From Parasediminibacterium sp046546515 (GTDB lineage Bacteria > Bacteroidota > Bacteroidia > Chitinophagales > Chitinophagaceae), in assembly GCF_046546515.1 (NCBI RefSeq), contig NZ_JBKHKJ010000013.1:1-64000 (forward strand): a stretch of 64,000 bases of DNA, in the 5' to 3' direction. Each line of letters begins with the position of its first letter. Positions within the stretch are counted from its first letter, which is position 1. Position numbers and translations under genes: made by a program. A model generated the notes under the pieces. The model had not been told where the DNA came from. It saw only the letters and a program-made list of their open reading frames with translations, and searched no databases. Shown here piece after piece: positions 25,550 through 35,284 of this stretch.

Positions 25550-26701
25550 TTAATTTGTATCTTTTCGCCTAATTTTTATTTGAATAGCATTTTCCAGTGG
25601 CTTATCTGCAATAAACACCAAATAACCGCCCCCGCCGGCCCCACTTAGCTTCCAGCCAGCCACTTTGTCTTTATAACTATCAATCATCGAAAGGATGTCG
25701 GGCGATACCATGTTGGGGAACATATTAATTTGCGCCTCAAAAGAAGCAGTAACGGCTTTGCCAAAAGCGACAATGTCTTTTGCCTTTATTGCATCCCAGC
25801 ATTGTATGGTGGCATCTGCTAGTGCTTTTGCCCCATCGGCAGTAATGTTGGTACCTTCAAGAACAGAATAGCCCGATTTCCTTGGGCCAAGTGTAACCAA
25901 GAAAAGGTGTTTTTCTATCCAGCTAATGACACCTTCATCGTCAACAGATTCTATTTTGTGTGGCCAATAACCACCACTATAGTCATATTTATTTAGGCAC
26001 GGCATCACAATGCCCAAGGCATCCTGCGAGCCAGCAATGGTTTCTGTACCGGGGGGGTTTTCAAAAGTAAACAATACCTTGGCCAATTTTTCTTTGTCGC
26101 CAGAAGGAATTTCAGTCCGCCAAAGCTCAATGGCTTTGTTTCGTGTACTAGACGACATCCCACTTCTGTTGTTAAATTCAATGGTTGGCTCAATGCATAT
26201 CGTGATCACCGGGCCTGGGTAATGCTTTGAAACAAAAGGTTGGTCTAGCCAGCCGCCAGCCAAGTCTATCCTGAAAGGGATTAAACATTCCGAACGCAAG
26301 CTAGTGGTGGAACGTACTGGCAAATCGCCATGCGGCACTCTTGGGAATATTTTGTATTCAATGCCCCTCTCTGCACAAATCCTAGCTTTTTCTGGCGTAG
26401 ATCCATCTTCGTTTACCAAGAAGATATCTGGTTTTATTTCTTCCATCTCGCCCAGGAAATCAATAATGCCAAATCCTTTATTGATTTTGCATTCAGCAAC
26501 GGCAGACAGATTTTCCAACATGTACTTCCGCTCGTACTGGTGGTTAACGGGGTAACGGCCTTTTAGCTGGTACACATTCTCATCGTTGCCAATGCAGGCG
26601 TGTACTTCGCCCAATTTTTTTGCCTCGTTTAAAAAAGCAACATGCCCGCTATGCATTAGGTCGAAGCAGCCTGTTACCATTACTTTTTTGGTCTCGCTCA
26701 T
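25550..26701 (-). CDS. Fused nucleotidyltransferase and GHMP sugar kinase
   Basis: A 383-residue two-domain enzyme. Residues 1-135 form a cytidylyltransferase-type domain with VTGCFDLMHSGHVAFL (HxGH motif) and PVRSTTSLR in place of the usual ISST end. Residues 140-383 are a GHMP kinase of the fucokinase/heptose-kinase branch: LAGGWLDQP, NNRSGMSSSTRNKA (ATP loop) and LSGAGGGGYLVF. The likely job is to phosphorylate a sugar at C1 and then activate it with a nucleotide, analogous in logic to Fkp and to the heptose enzymes, but with the domain order reversed relative to RfaE-type fusions. I chose the ATG at 26701 because the ten extra residues upstream begin at a TTG and are poly-lysine from an A-rich leader. 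Confidence 0.82.
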   Translation of the reverse strand: MSETKKVMVTGCFDLMHSGHVAFLNEAKKLGEVHACIGNDENVYQLKGRYPVNHQYERKYMLENLSAVAECKINKGFGIIDFLGEMEEIKPDIFLVNEDGSTPEKARICAERGIEYKIFPRVPHGDLPVRSTTSLRSECLIPFRIDLAGGWLDQPFVSKHYPGPVITICIEPTIEFNNRSGMSSSTRNKAIELWRTEIPSGDKEKLAKVLFTFENPPGTETIAGSQDALGIVMPCLNKYDYSGGYWPHKIESVDDEGVISWIEKHLFLVTLGPRKSGYSVLEGTNITADGAKALADATIQCWDAIKAKDIVAFGKAVTASFEAQINMFPNMVSPDILSMIDSYKDKVAGWKLSGAGGGGYLVFIADKPLENAIQIKIRRKDTN

Positions 26702-27083
26702 TTTGTTCTTTTTTTTTATTTTATTTTCCAATATGATTCAATCGTATCAAGGATTACGAAAATAATTAAATAGCATACAATTCTGGCTATTTTTTGGCGG
26801 AAATCCTTGTATTTGTTGGTTTATTATTAAGCATATTTCAAATATTATCAACAATCCGCACTATGTTATCAAAATAGGCAAAAAAATAGTTTTTTAGCAA
26901 TAATTTTTTATTTTCATTAAGGCTAAATGGCACAAAAGAAGCAGAAAAATCTTCAATACTGTACCTTTCTTCTATTCCATACCTTAAACCCTAAACCTTA
27001 TGCTTGCGCCCCCAACCTTTGTCCTTTACGCCACTTTAAGTATTTATCCCTTTATAGCAAAAATAAACCTGTTACACAAAATA
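26702..27083. other. Non-coding spacer between amt and the kinase fusion
   Basis: This AT-rich stretch runs from the start of the kinase fusion to the amt terminator. It holds the leader and promoter region of the fusion gene and no supported open frame; a 70-codon frame on the plus strand lacks a family and overlaps the amt terminator. Confidence 0.5.
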
Positions 27084-27117
27084 AAAAAGGGCACACCAAA
27101 TTGGTATGCCCTTTTTT
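27084..27117 (-). terminator. Terminator of amt
   Basis: A stem gggcacaccaa/ttggtatgccc with one mismatch, framed by A-run and T-run, located 27 bp past the amt stop on the minus strand. It can act in both directions. Confidence 0.85.
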
Positions 27118-27143
27118 AAAAGGAAATTATTTGTTTTAAAAAA

Positions 27144-28655
27144 TTATTGTGCAGGGTAAGCTAGACTACCATGTTCCAGTAAGTCAAGGCCACCTTCTTC
27201 AATTTCTTTTTCAACACGTAAACCCCATGGGTTTGGAAGCATTTTAATAAGCCACATCATAAGGAATGTAATTACAAATGTAGCTATTGCAATAGTGAAA
27301 GTGCCAATACATTGGGCTTTCAATACGCCTACGCCACCACCATAGAACAAACCAGCCACTGGGGCAGAGTTATCAGCACCTGTAGGGCCAGTAGCACCAT
27401 ATTGGTTGCTTGCAAATAAGCCTAAAGAAATAGTACCCCATAAGCCACAAAGGCCATGCACAGGAACCGCACCAATAGGATCATCTATACGTAAGTATTC
27501 CAATAACAATGTACCCAAGTACACTACCAACCCAGCAATAGCACCCAAAAGTACTGCTCCTAACGGAGATACCCAATAACAAGGGCATGTGATGGCAACT
27601 AAACCACCCAATACACCGTTACAAGTAAAGCCAAGGTCAAATTTACCTTTTGTGTCGCCAAACCAAAGGGCCAAATACATTGCTACCATACCACCGGCAC
27701 AAGCAGCCAAAGTAGTATTAGCAGCCACGCGGCCAATACCTTGCATGTCAACAGCAGATAAAGTACTACCTGGGTTAAAGCCGTACCAGCCAAACCATAG
27801 GATAAAAGTACCAACTGCGCCGAGTGTAAGGTTATGCGGCGACATTGGGCCACCGCCATCTCGCTTAAAAACACGACCTAAACGTGGGCCTAATACAATA
27901 GCACCAGCTAAAGATGCTACACCACCAATGGTATGTACCACAGTAGAGCCAGCAAAATCCCTGAAGCCATTGCCCAAAGTAGGCAAGAAATGATCTGCAC
28001 TACCCATTAAAGCTAAGAAACCATCTGGTCCCCAAGCCCAGTGTCCAATAATAGGATAGATAAACCCTGTGATACCAATACTGTAAAGGATATCTCCCCT
28101 AAAGCTAGTACGGCCAATCATAGCACCAGATACAATAGTGGAGCAAGTATCGGCAAATGCATATTGGAAAATCCAATGAGCAAGGATAGGTATACCTGTT
28201 GCAAAATAAGTGTCAGGCGCACCTTGCAAGAAATACCAATGCTTGCCAATAAAGCCGCTTCCTTCGCTAAACATAAATGCATAACCAATAGCCCAGAACA
28301 GCAAGCCGCACAAACAGGTGTCAAAAATACACTCCATCAATACGTTCACGGTTTCCCTTTGGCGGGCAAAACCTGCTTCAAGCATTACAAAACCTGCTTG
28401 CATGCCAAATACCAAAAATGCAGCTACCAACGTCCAGATGGTGTTGGCTGTGTTTATCAACACAGTTTCGTGTGGGGTGTATGTTTCACCCGCAGAAGCT
28501 GGTGTGGCAATCATGCCAGGCAACAATTTCATTGCTGCTAAAATAATCAATAGACCCAGGATTTTTCCGGTAAATAACGTTATGCCCAAACGCCAGTTTT
28601 TACCTTTAATGAACCTTTGCAAGAAACTCGGTGTAGATAAGTTGATCGACTCCAT
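27144..28655 (-). CDS. amt: Ammonium transporter
   Basis: A 503-residue inner-membrane channel of the Amt/Rh family with eleven to twelve helices. The paired pore histidines lie in STVVHTIGG and VPVHGLCG. The ammonium-binding region has WTLVAAFLVFGMQAGFVMLEAGF, and DFAGSTVVH is the family signature. The N-terminus is longer than in E. coli AmtB and holds an extra hydrophobic segment (about 27-47). A porin-like gene lies 224 bp upstream on the same strand and glnN diverges from that porin, giving a nitrogen uptake and assimilation block. No glnK/PII gene is adjacent. Confidence 0.95.
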   Translation of the reverse strand: MESINLSTPSFLQRFIKGKNWRLGITLFTGKILGLLIILAAMKLLPGMIATPASAGETYTPHETVLINTANTIWTLVAAFLVFGMQAGFVMLEAGFARQRETVNVLMECIFDTCLCGLLFWAIGYAFMFSEGSGFIGKHWYFLQGAPDTYFATGIPILAHWIFQYAFADTCSTIVSGAMIGRTSFRGDILYSIGITGFIYPIIGHWAWGPDGFLALMGSADHFLPTLGNGFRDFAGSTVVHTIGGVASLAGAIVLGPRLGRVFKRDGGGPMSPHNLTLGAVGTFILWFGWYGFNPGSTLSAVDMQGIGRVAANTTLAACAGGMVAMYLALWFGDTKGKFDLGFTCNGVLGGLVAITCPCYWVSPLGAVLLGAIAGLVVYLGTLLLEYLRIDDPIGAVPVHGLCGLWGTISLGLFASNQYGATGPTGADNSAPVAGLFYGGGVGVLKAQCIGTFTIAIATFVITFLMMWLIKMLPNPWGLRVEKEIEEGGLDLLEHGSLAYPAQ

Positions 28656-28879
28656 AATTAGTAGGGGGGTTTAATGAATAAATAGTGTTTAAAGGAAGAA
28701 GTTTCAGCTAAAATACAAGGTTTATTGTTTCAAAAATCACATTGCAATAAATTAGATTTGTAATATTTGCACAATCAGGCCACTGTTTGCTTACAAAACA
28801 CCTAGTAAGTTTAACTAAAACCATCGATTATTACATAAAAATCAAATGGTTTTAGTTTAAAACATCAAGTTTAAATTTA

Positions 28880-29953
28880 TTAGAATTTATAAGTTGCAGC
28901 TAGAATAAAACTAGCAGCTGATTTAGTAGCAGCACCATCTTTCTTAGCAAAATAATCTTCTTTAGAATTGTCTAGCCTTAACTCTGGTATAATTGTAAGG
29001 TTAGCAAATTTAAGGTTGCCAGACAATGTTGTAGCAAATATGCTTTTTGGCCATGTTGTGATAGTTGTAACTGGGTCAGTGTAAGATACTTTAGCACCAT
29101 CCTGGTCGTTATAATATTCACCACGTAGTGTTAAGCCAAACATACTTGTTGGGTCATAATTTAAATAAAGTGCATTGCTGCTCCAAGTTGATTTAGCACC
29201 ACTCATGTACTTAATACCTTGAACAGTTCCATCATAAACAATTCCAAATTTACTGCTCAACAAAAAGTTTAATACTAAATCTACCTGATTAAGTTTAGAA
29301 CCAGCTTGGTCTGTACCACCCTGATAATTCAAATACGCCTTTACTTTGTCATTTTTTGTTCCAGTACTAAATTGGGCAATTGCCATTTTGTTTTGAGAAG
29401 TTGTAGTGCTAAAATCAGTAGGATTTGCAATACCAACCATTAAAGCTGATTTGCCGCCCAAAGAGATGTCCGCCTTAAGTCCTGTATGAAAGAACGGACC
29501 CTCGGAAAAGCCATAACTCATACTGTAGTTTCTATTTGCATAAGCATCTACCAATTCCCAGCCAACATGTGTAGCCCATTTACCTGCTGTAAACTTAAGT
29601 TTGCTAGACGGGGCATAACTTAGGTAAGCTTGTTTAACTGCAGCAATTGAATTTGTACCATCGTTATAAGAAAATTCAGAAGCTCTTCGACCAAATCCTA
29701 GGTCAACTGTAGCTGCAACTTTACCAATTGTATGGTCAATTTTTACACTTGCCATGCCAAGTTCAAAAGAATTTTTTGAATTAGTGAAACTGGTAATGTT
29801 ATTTGTGGTGGTACCAGGTGCATTATTAAAATCATACCTGTAATACGCATCTACTGAAGTTGTAAAGGTAGTAGTCCCTTTAGTAGAATCCTGACTGTGC
29901 GCGGCAAAGAACATTGCAACCGCTGTGCTTAGTGTAAGTACTTTTTTTAACAT
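28880..29953 (-). CDS. Outer-membrane beta-barrel protein (porin-like, BBP2 type)
   Basis: A 357-residue secreted protein. The signal peptide ends near AAHSQD. The rest is alternating beta strands with aromatic girdle residues and terminates in a phenylalanine (AATYKF), the usual end of an outer-membrane barrel. TAGKWATHVGWELVDAYANRNYS and SEGPFFHTGLKADI are typical of the Bacteroidota putative OmpL/BBP2 barrels. It lies between amt and glnN and probably lets ammonium or small nitrogen compounds through the outer membrane; that link comes from context. A 23-nt palindrome sits 57 bp before its start. Confidence 0.85.
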   Translation of the reverse strand: MLKKVLTLSTAVAMFFAAHSQDSTKGTTTFTTSVDAYYRYDFNNAPGTTTNNITSFTNSKNSFELGMASVKIDHTIGKVAATVDLGFGRRASEFSYNDGTNSIAAVKQAYLSYAPSSKLKFTAGKWATHVGWELVDAYANRNYSMSYGFSEGPFFHTGLKADISLGGKSALMVGIANPTDFSTTTSQNKMAIAQFSTGTKNDKVKAYLNYQGGTDQAGSKLNQVDLVLNFLLSSKFGIVYDGTVQGIKYMSGAKSTWSSNALYLNYDPTSMFGLTLRGEYYNDQDGAKVSYTDPVTTITTWPKSIFATTLSGNLKFANLTIIPELRLDNSKEDYFAKKDGAATKSAASFILAATYKF

Positions 29954-30581
29954 GTTTTTAAATTGTTTTAAGTGTTAAGAAAGAAAAAGAAATCTAATTG
30001 CTACAAGCCATAAGCTTTGATCAAGAGCTTATAAAACCTACAAACAATTAGTTTTCCGTATAAAGCATAACTTATGCAGCGCATAAATAATGGTATAAAT
30101 ATTTTTCTATTCACTCGCAACAGGTTTTGCGGGCTTTAACTGTAGGTAATTATTAAGGTATAGTGGTGGCAACTTCTGTAAAAGCTTTTCCTGCGTGTTT
30201 TTTAAAGGATAAGCTGCAGCAAATGAAACCGTAACTAACCTGAAAAATTACAAAGAACTAAAGGGCAAAATGGGGCTAAGAACGAGTGATTTTTATCCAA
30301 AAACAGTATAAATCAATTAGTAATACATCAAAAACGATTGCAAAATAGTAATAAAAAATTAAAAAAGCTAATAAAAAATTATATTTTATTTATTTTAATG
30401 AGTTACTCTTTCAATAAATTCATTTAAGATAAATATGTTATTTATACACACCTAATGGCTTTTTAAAAGCAAAAAGCCGCTATAAAAGTTATTTTTTTAT
30501 GCACATCAAATCATTTTTTGGAAAAAAAGAAAAAATATGTTTCTTTTGGGGAATTATCAATTAATCTAAATTTTCGTAACC
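29954..30581. promoter_or_regulatory. Divergent control region between the porin and glnN genes
   Basis: A 628-bp AT-rich region without a gene. Two palindromes stand out: ataagctttgatcaagagcttat at 30010-30032 (one mismatched pair, centred on TGATCA) and gcataacttatgc at 30065-30077 (perfect). Both lie on the porin side and are good candidates for dimeric regulator sites controlling the nitrogen genes. Nearer glnN there are long A/T runs but no clear consensus promoter. Confidence 0.5.
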
Positions 30582-32771
30582 ATGTCATTAAGATTTGATG
30601 CAATCACAAAGCTTACCGACGAAGTTGAAGCCAATGGCTCAAAATCTTCGAAAATAACCGCCATCTTTGGCGAGAATGTATTTACCCTTAAAACTGCCAG
30701 GGAATTTTTAAGCGACGATGCTTATAAAAGCTTGGTGGGGAGTATTAAAGGCGGAAAGAAAATTGATCGCTCCAACGCCGGCCAGATAGCCAATGGTTTA
30801 CGTGCCTGGGCAGAAAGCAAGGGTGTTACGCACTATACCCACTGGTTCCAGCCGTTAACGGGTACTACTGCCGAAAAGCACGATTCTTTCTTTACGCTAA
30901 AAAGCGATGGCACAGCCATTGAGGAGTTTGATGGCGGAGCCTTGGTGCAGCAGGAGCCGGATGCTTCTTCTTTCCCGAATGGTGGCTTAAGGGCTACATT
31001 TGAGGCACGTGGCTATACGGCCTGGGATCCTTCTTCCCCTGCATTTATTATTGAAATTGGGCCAGGCAGAACCTTGTGCATCCCCACTGTTTTCATTTCA
31101 TATACTGGTGAGTCGCTAGATTATAAAGCACCATTGCTAAAGGCATTGGAAGCATTAAACAAACATGCTGTTGATGTTGCACATTATTTTGATAAGAATG
31201 TAAACAAAATCACGGCTACATTGGGCTGGGAACAAGAATATTTTGTTATAGACGAGGCATTAGCCAATGCCCGCCCCGATTTAGTGCAAAGTGGCCGTAC
31301 CGTGTTTGGTGCCGCACCTGCTAAAGGGCAACAACTGGAAGACCATTATTTCGGCTCTATCCCAGAAAGGGTTTACGCCTTTATGAGGGACTATGAAAAT
31401 GAAGCCTATAAACTAGGTATTCCTTTGCGTACCCGCCACAATGAGGTTGCCCCTGCACAGTTTGAGTGCGCCCCTATTTTTGAAGAAGTAAACATAGCTG
31501 TAGACCATAACACTTTGTTGATGGACGTGATGAGCCGTGTAGCCAAACGCCACAAATTGCGTGTGTTGCTACATGAAAAACCATTTGCGGGTATCAACGG
31601 TAGCGGCAAGCACAATAACTGGAGTTTGGCTACAGATACTGGCGTTAACCTATTGGCACCGGGCAAAACACCAAAAACCAATTTGATGTTCCTGACTTTC
31701 TTTGTAAACACAATTAAAGCAGTGCATGATTTTGCAGACATCCTTAGGGCTTCCATTGCATCTGCCCCTAACGACCACCGTTTGGGCGCAAACGAAGCAC
31801 CTCCTGCCATTATTTCTGTTTTCGTTGGCCAGTACCTGTTTAAAGTATTGGAAGAAGTAGAAAGCCGTGTTGGCGACAAGTTTGACGAGCAAGACGAAGC
31901 AATCCTGAAACTAGATTTACATAGGAGCATACCAGAAGTACTGCTAGACAATACCGATAGGAACCGTACTTCTCCATTTGCGTTTACAGGTAATAAATTC
32001 GAGTTCCGTGCTGTTGGTTCTACTGCCAATTGCGCCAACCCAATGACTGTGTTGAACACCATTATGGCAGAAACGCTAAAAACCTTTAAGAAAGACGTAG
32101 ATGCGTTGATTGACAAAGGCGAAAAGAAAGAAGTGGCCATCATGCAAACCATACAGCGCTACATTGTAGAAAGCAAAAAAGTGTTGTTTGAAGGCGATGG
32201 CTATGGTGAAGAATGGCACAAAGAAGCCGAAAGACGCGGCTTGCCTAACTTGAAAACTACCCCAGTTGCCTTGGATGCGATGATGACAGAAAAAACAAAA
32301 AAACTGTTTGAATCAAATGGCATTTACACCCATAGCGAATTGGAAGCTAGGTACGAGATAGAGCTGGAAAAATATGTGAAGAAAGTACAGATAGAAGCTA
32401 GGATAATGGGCGATTTGGCACTGAACCATATTATACCTGCAGGTGTTAAGTACCTTACCCAATTGGCTGGCAACATCGAGAACCTGAAAGCTGTTGGCGT
32501 TCCAGAAACAACGTATAGGAGCCAGTTGGCTATCTTGAACGAAGTAAGCGAGCATATAAACGTTGTTTACGAAAAAGTAAACGAAATGGTTGAAGCAAGG
32601 AAAGTAGCCAACAATATCAGCGATATGAGGTCAAAAGCCATTGCTTATTGCGATGATGTGAAAGGGGTTTATTTCGACATTATCCGCTACCATGTTGACA
32701 AACTGGAGCAATTGGTAGATGATGAAGAATGGACATTGCCTAAATACAGGGAAATGTTGTTCTTAAGGTAA
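30582..32771 (+). CDS. glnN: Glutamine synthetase type III
   Basis: A 729-residue enzyme, the usual GSIII length, making glutamine from glutamate, ammonia and ATP as a hexamer or dodecamer. The GSIII N-terminal beta-grasp region is present (VTHYTHWFQPLTG, about 79-91). Catalytic motifs include GWEQEYFVID (metal glutamates), RTRHNEVAPAQFECAPIFEE, NGSGKHNNWSL and DRNRTSPFAFTGNKFEFRAVG. The C-terminal helical region follows (EARIMGDLALNHIIPAG). Together with amt and the porin it forms the ammonium-assimilation set. A terminator follows at 32799. Confidence 0.96.
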   Translation: MSLRFDAITKLTDEVEANGSKSSKITAIFGENVFTLKTAREFLSDDAYKSLVGSIKGGKKIDRSNAGQIANGLRAWAESKGVTHYTHWFQPLTGTTAEKHDSFFTLKSDGTAIEEFDGGALVQQEPDASSFPNGGLRATFEARGYTAWDPSSPAFIIEIGPGRTLCIPTVFISYTGESLDYKAPLLKALEALNKHAVDVAHYFDKNVNKITATLGWEQEYFVIDEALANARPDLVQSGRTVFGAAPAKGQQLEDHYFGSIPERVYAFMRDYENEAYKLGIPLRTRHNEVAPAQFECAPIFEEVNIAVDHNTLLMDVMSRVAKRHKLRVLLHEKPFAGINGSGKHNNWSLATDTGVNLLAPGKTPKTNLMFLTFFVNTIKAVHDFADILRASIASAPNDHRLGANEAPPAIISVFVGQYLFKVLEEVESRVGDKFDEQDEAILKLDLHRSIPEVLLDNTDRNRTSPFAFTGNKFEFRAVGSTANCANPMTVLNTIMAETLKTFKKDVDALIDKGEKKEVAIMQTIQRYIVESKKVLFEGDGYGEEWHKEAERRGLPNLKTTPVALDAMMTEKTKKLFESNGIYTHSELEARYEIELEKYVKKVQIEARIMGDLALNHIIPAGVKYLTQLAGNIENLKAVGVPETTYRSQLAILNEVSEHINVVYEKVNEMVEARKVANNISDMRSKAIAYCDDVKGVYFDIIRYHVDKLEQLVDDEEWTLPKYREMLFLR

Positions 32772-32798
32772 TCAGTTTTATCAACATGAGAAAATAGC

Positions 32799-32836
32799 AA
32801 AAACTGCCTCCACTTAGTTTTGGGGGCAGTTTTTTG
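32799..32836 (+). terminator. Terminator of glnN
   Basis: A stem, aaaactgcctcc with gggggcagtttt, followed by TTTTTTG. It is located 28 bp past the stop codon. The 180 bp after it, up to the RluA-like gene, contain no gene. Confidence 0.85.
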
Positions 32837-33015
32837 TTTGTTATTATTCGCCACATTGGCACATAGTTTATAACAGGAGCTTTGTTTTTCATTAGCACAC
32901 ATAGTCTTGCAAAAAAGCAAATTTCTTAAGAACGTAAGCCTATATTAAACCTTCCTAAATGCCCATAATACTTTTCAAATCTATGTGCTAATTTGTCTTT
33001 GTGGTGAAACTTTTT

Positions 33016-33726
33016 CTATCCTTTCCATTTCCTCAATTGTTGCAACGATGCCCTTATATCTTTGGGCAAAGGGGCTTCAAATGAATAATCTTGCCCGTTT
33101 AGGCTAAACTGTAGCGAGGCAGCATGTAAACCCAACCTTGCCAGTATGGGTTTTTCCTCCTCCTCTTTCTTGGCAAGATTATACCGTTTTTTCAGGGAAG
33201 ATATTAGCACAGGTAAGCCATCCCCATATAAAGGGTCGCAAGCAATGCTATGCCCTATATGCTTTGTATGCACACGTATTTGGTGTGTTCGGCCTGTATG
33301 TATCTGAAACTGTACCCATGAATAAATCCCGAAACTTTCCAGCACTTCATAATCCGTAAGCGATGCTTTGCCGTTGGCATGTATGGCCATCGTGCCGTTT
33401 TTGGCAGGGTGCTCCATAATGGCAGCATCAACGCTCCCTTTTTGGTTCATTAGTGTGCCATTCACTAGGCCTAGGTAGTGTTTTTTCACTTCCCTCCCTT
33501 CAAAAAGCTGGGAAAGCTGCTTGTGGGTTTCCTCGTCTTTTGCAAAAACAATAATTCCGCTAGTGTCTTTATCTAGGCGGTGCACGGTAAAAATAGTTTC
33601 ATATTTTTCTTTCAATATGTCTTTTAGCGAAGGCTCGCTTTGCATCCTGTCGGGTATAGATAACATGCCCGATGGCTTGTTTACGGCCACAAACCATTCG
33701 TTATCTGCTAAAATATCAAGTTTCAT
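33016..33726 (-). CDS. RluA-family RNA pseudouridine synthase without S4 domain
   Basis: A 236-residue RNA-modifying enzyme. The catalytic loop is VHRLDKDTSGIIVFAK with the essential aspartate; KHYLGLVNG, QIHTGRTHQIRVH (about 142-154) and ACDPLYGDG complete the RluA set. No S4 domain precedes it, as in RluC/RluD-unlike short members such as RluA/TruC-type. The target uridine cannot be named. It lies 139 bp downstream of the RsuA-type synthase on the same strand, separated by a hairpin that probably ends that transcript. Confidence 0.92.
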   Translation of the reverse strand: MKLDILADNEWFVAVNKPSGMLSIPDRMQSEPSLKDILKEKYETIFTVHRLDKDTSGIIVFAKDEETHKQLSQLFEGREVKKHYLGLVNGTLMNQKGSVDAAIMEHPAKNGTMAIHANGKASLTDYEVLESFGIYSWVQFQIHTGRTHQIRVHTKHIGHSIACDPLYGDGLPVLISSLKKRYNLAKKEEEEKPILARLGLHAASLQFSLNGQDYSFEAPLPKDIRASLQQLRKWKG

Positions 33727-33780
33727 TTGAGTGGTACGTTGTAAGTGGTACGTTTTAGGTGTTTAGCCATTCTTGATGCT

Positions 33781-33813
33781 AGGGTTGCCAACCTTTTGAA
33801 GGTTGGCAACCCT
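33781..33813 (-). terminator. Perfect 14-15-bp stem hairpin downstream of the RsuA-type gene
   Basis: The sequence agggttgccaacctt, a three-base loop and its exact complement. It lies between two minus-strand genes and could stop the upstream transcript, although the downstream T-run is weak. Similar mirror hairpins occur at 59490, so it may also be a dispersed repeat. Confidence 0.5.
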
Positions 33814-33865
33814 CAAAACCCTCTTTGCCCTTAATTTAAAACTCAAAATTTTAAATAATGCTTTC

Positions 33866-35110
33866 TTATTCCTCCATTGTATCCAGCTCGGGATTGCTGG
33901 TTTCTTTTTTCTTGGTGCTTTTGTTCATGTATTTCAAAAGCCTTATTTCGCTTTCGTTTAGGAAACGCCATGTGCCACGCTGTACATTTTTCTTTGTAAG
34001 CCCTGCAAACATTACTCTGTCTAGCGATTTTACCTCGTAGCCCAAGTGTTCAAAGATGCGGCGCACTATGCGGTTGCGGCCGCTGTGTATTTCTATGCCT
34101 ACTTCGCTTTTGTCTTTTAAGTCGGCGTAAGCAAGGCTGTCGGCCTGTACCATGCCATCCTCCAGTGTAATGCCTGTAAGTATGCTTTCAAAGTCTTTCT
34201 TGGTTACAGGCTTGTCTAACCTCACGGCATATACCTTTTTTATCTGGTAGCCGGGGTGGGTTAGCTTTTGTGCAAGCTCGCCGTCATTGGTCAGTAGCAG
34301 CACGCCCGTGGTGTTTCTGTCTAGCCTGCCAACGGGGTAAACCCTTTCTTTGGTGGCATCTTTCAACAAATCCATTACTGTTTTCCTGCCTTCAGGGTCA
34401 GACGAGGTTGTGATGTAGTCTTTCGGCTTGTTCATTAAAATATACACTAAGTTCTTTTTCGGGAATAATTTATTGCCTTTTAGCAACACAGTATCCGAAG
34501 GGGCAACTTTGTACCCCGGCTCATATACAACATCGCCATTCACTGTTACAACACCCTGTTTTACCATCTCTGCTGCTTCTCTTCGGCCACAAATGCCTGC
34601 ATAAGCTATGTATTTGTTTAGGGGCATTGCATCGACTTCATCGGCCCTGCTACCTGTTTCTTTTGCGCCTAGCACTTGGTCGCCTTTAAAATATTTATCG
34701 CTATTGCTGGTAATATATTTTTTAGAAAACTTCTTGTCGGCTGGCTTCCCTTTTTGTGCTTCAGGGCTTGTCCTTTTTTCAGCACCATTGCTTACAGTGG
34801 GTGCATCCTCATCCTTTTTGTAGAACTGGCGTTTGTTCAACCGTTGTTTCTTTCCAGGTGTTGCTTCCTTTTCTTGGGCTTTTTCAAATTTCTTATTGGG
34901 TGCTTTTTCAGTTTTTTCTACACGTTTTGCCTTAGCGGCTGGGGCAGGGGCTACAACACCATGTTCCTTTTCCCACTTTTCACGGCGTTTTTGGTCGCCA
35001 ATGGCTTTGGCTTCTTTCTTGGCACGCCGCTTCTCGACCTTTATCATTTCTTTTTTCTTGGCCCCTTGGGGTTCACTGTTCATAAACTTGTCAAACGCAT
35101 GTTTTGCCAT
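33866..35110 (-). CDS. RsuA/RluB-family pseudouridine synthase with S4 domain and long charged N-terminus
   Basis: A 414-residue protein. Residues 1-165 are lysine- and alanine-rich low-complexity, probably disordered and RNA-binding. An S4 domain follows (MPLNKYIAYAGICGRREAAEMV, about 168-190). The catalytic domain has VGRLDRNTTGVLLLTND with the active aspartate, and IEIHSGRNRIVRRIFEHLGY. The family modifies 16S or 23S rRNA; RluB/RsuA targets are in the large or small subunit respectively and cannot be distinguished here. Bacteroidota RsuA/RluB homologues often have such extensions. Confidence 0.9.
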   Translation of the reverse strand: MAKHAFDKFMNSEPQGAKKKEMIKVEKRRAKKEAKAIGDQKRREKWEKEHGVVAPAPAAKAKRVEKTEKAPNKKFEKAQEKEATPGKKQRLNKRQFYKKDEDAPTVSNGAEKRTSPEAQKGKPADKKFSKKYITSNSDKYFKGDQVLGAKETGSRADEVDAMPLNKYIAYAGICGRREAAEMVKQGVVTVNGDVVYEPGYKVAPSDTVLLKGNKLFPKKNLVYILMNKPKDYITTSSDPEGRKTVMDLLKDATKERVYPVGRLDRNTTGVLLLTNDGELAQKLTHPGYQIKKVYAVRLDKPVTKKDFESILTGITLEDGMVQADSLAYADLKDKSEVGIEIHSGRNRIVRRIFEHLGYEVKSLDRVMFAGLTKKNVQRGTWRFLNESEIRLLKYMNKSTKKKETSNPELDTMEE

Positions 35111-35284
35111 AATATTTCATTTGCTGTTTTTTCAACAGGTAGCACAAAGGTAGTACAAACGAGTGCATTTCAAATATTCGCTAATAGGTTAGAATGCATA
35201 AAACTTTTTCGCTTTTTATTTAACCCAGCACAACCTCACCCCTTCCGAAAAGCCGAGACAAGTTACCCAAAGGAAAGAATAAAA

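Noticed and set aside
26927..27139. 70-codon frame upstream of amt
   Set aside because: It overlaps the amt terminator and has no family or start context.
29954..30581. Replication origin in the AT-rich divergent region
   Set aside because: AT richness alone; no DnaA-box cluster and no replication gene nearby.
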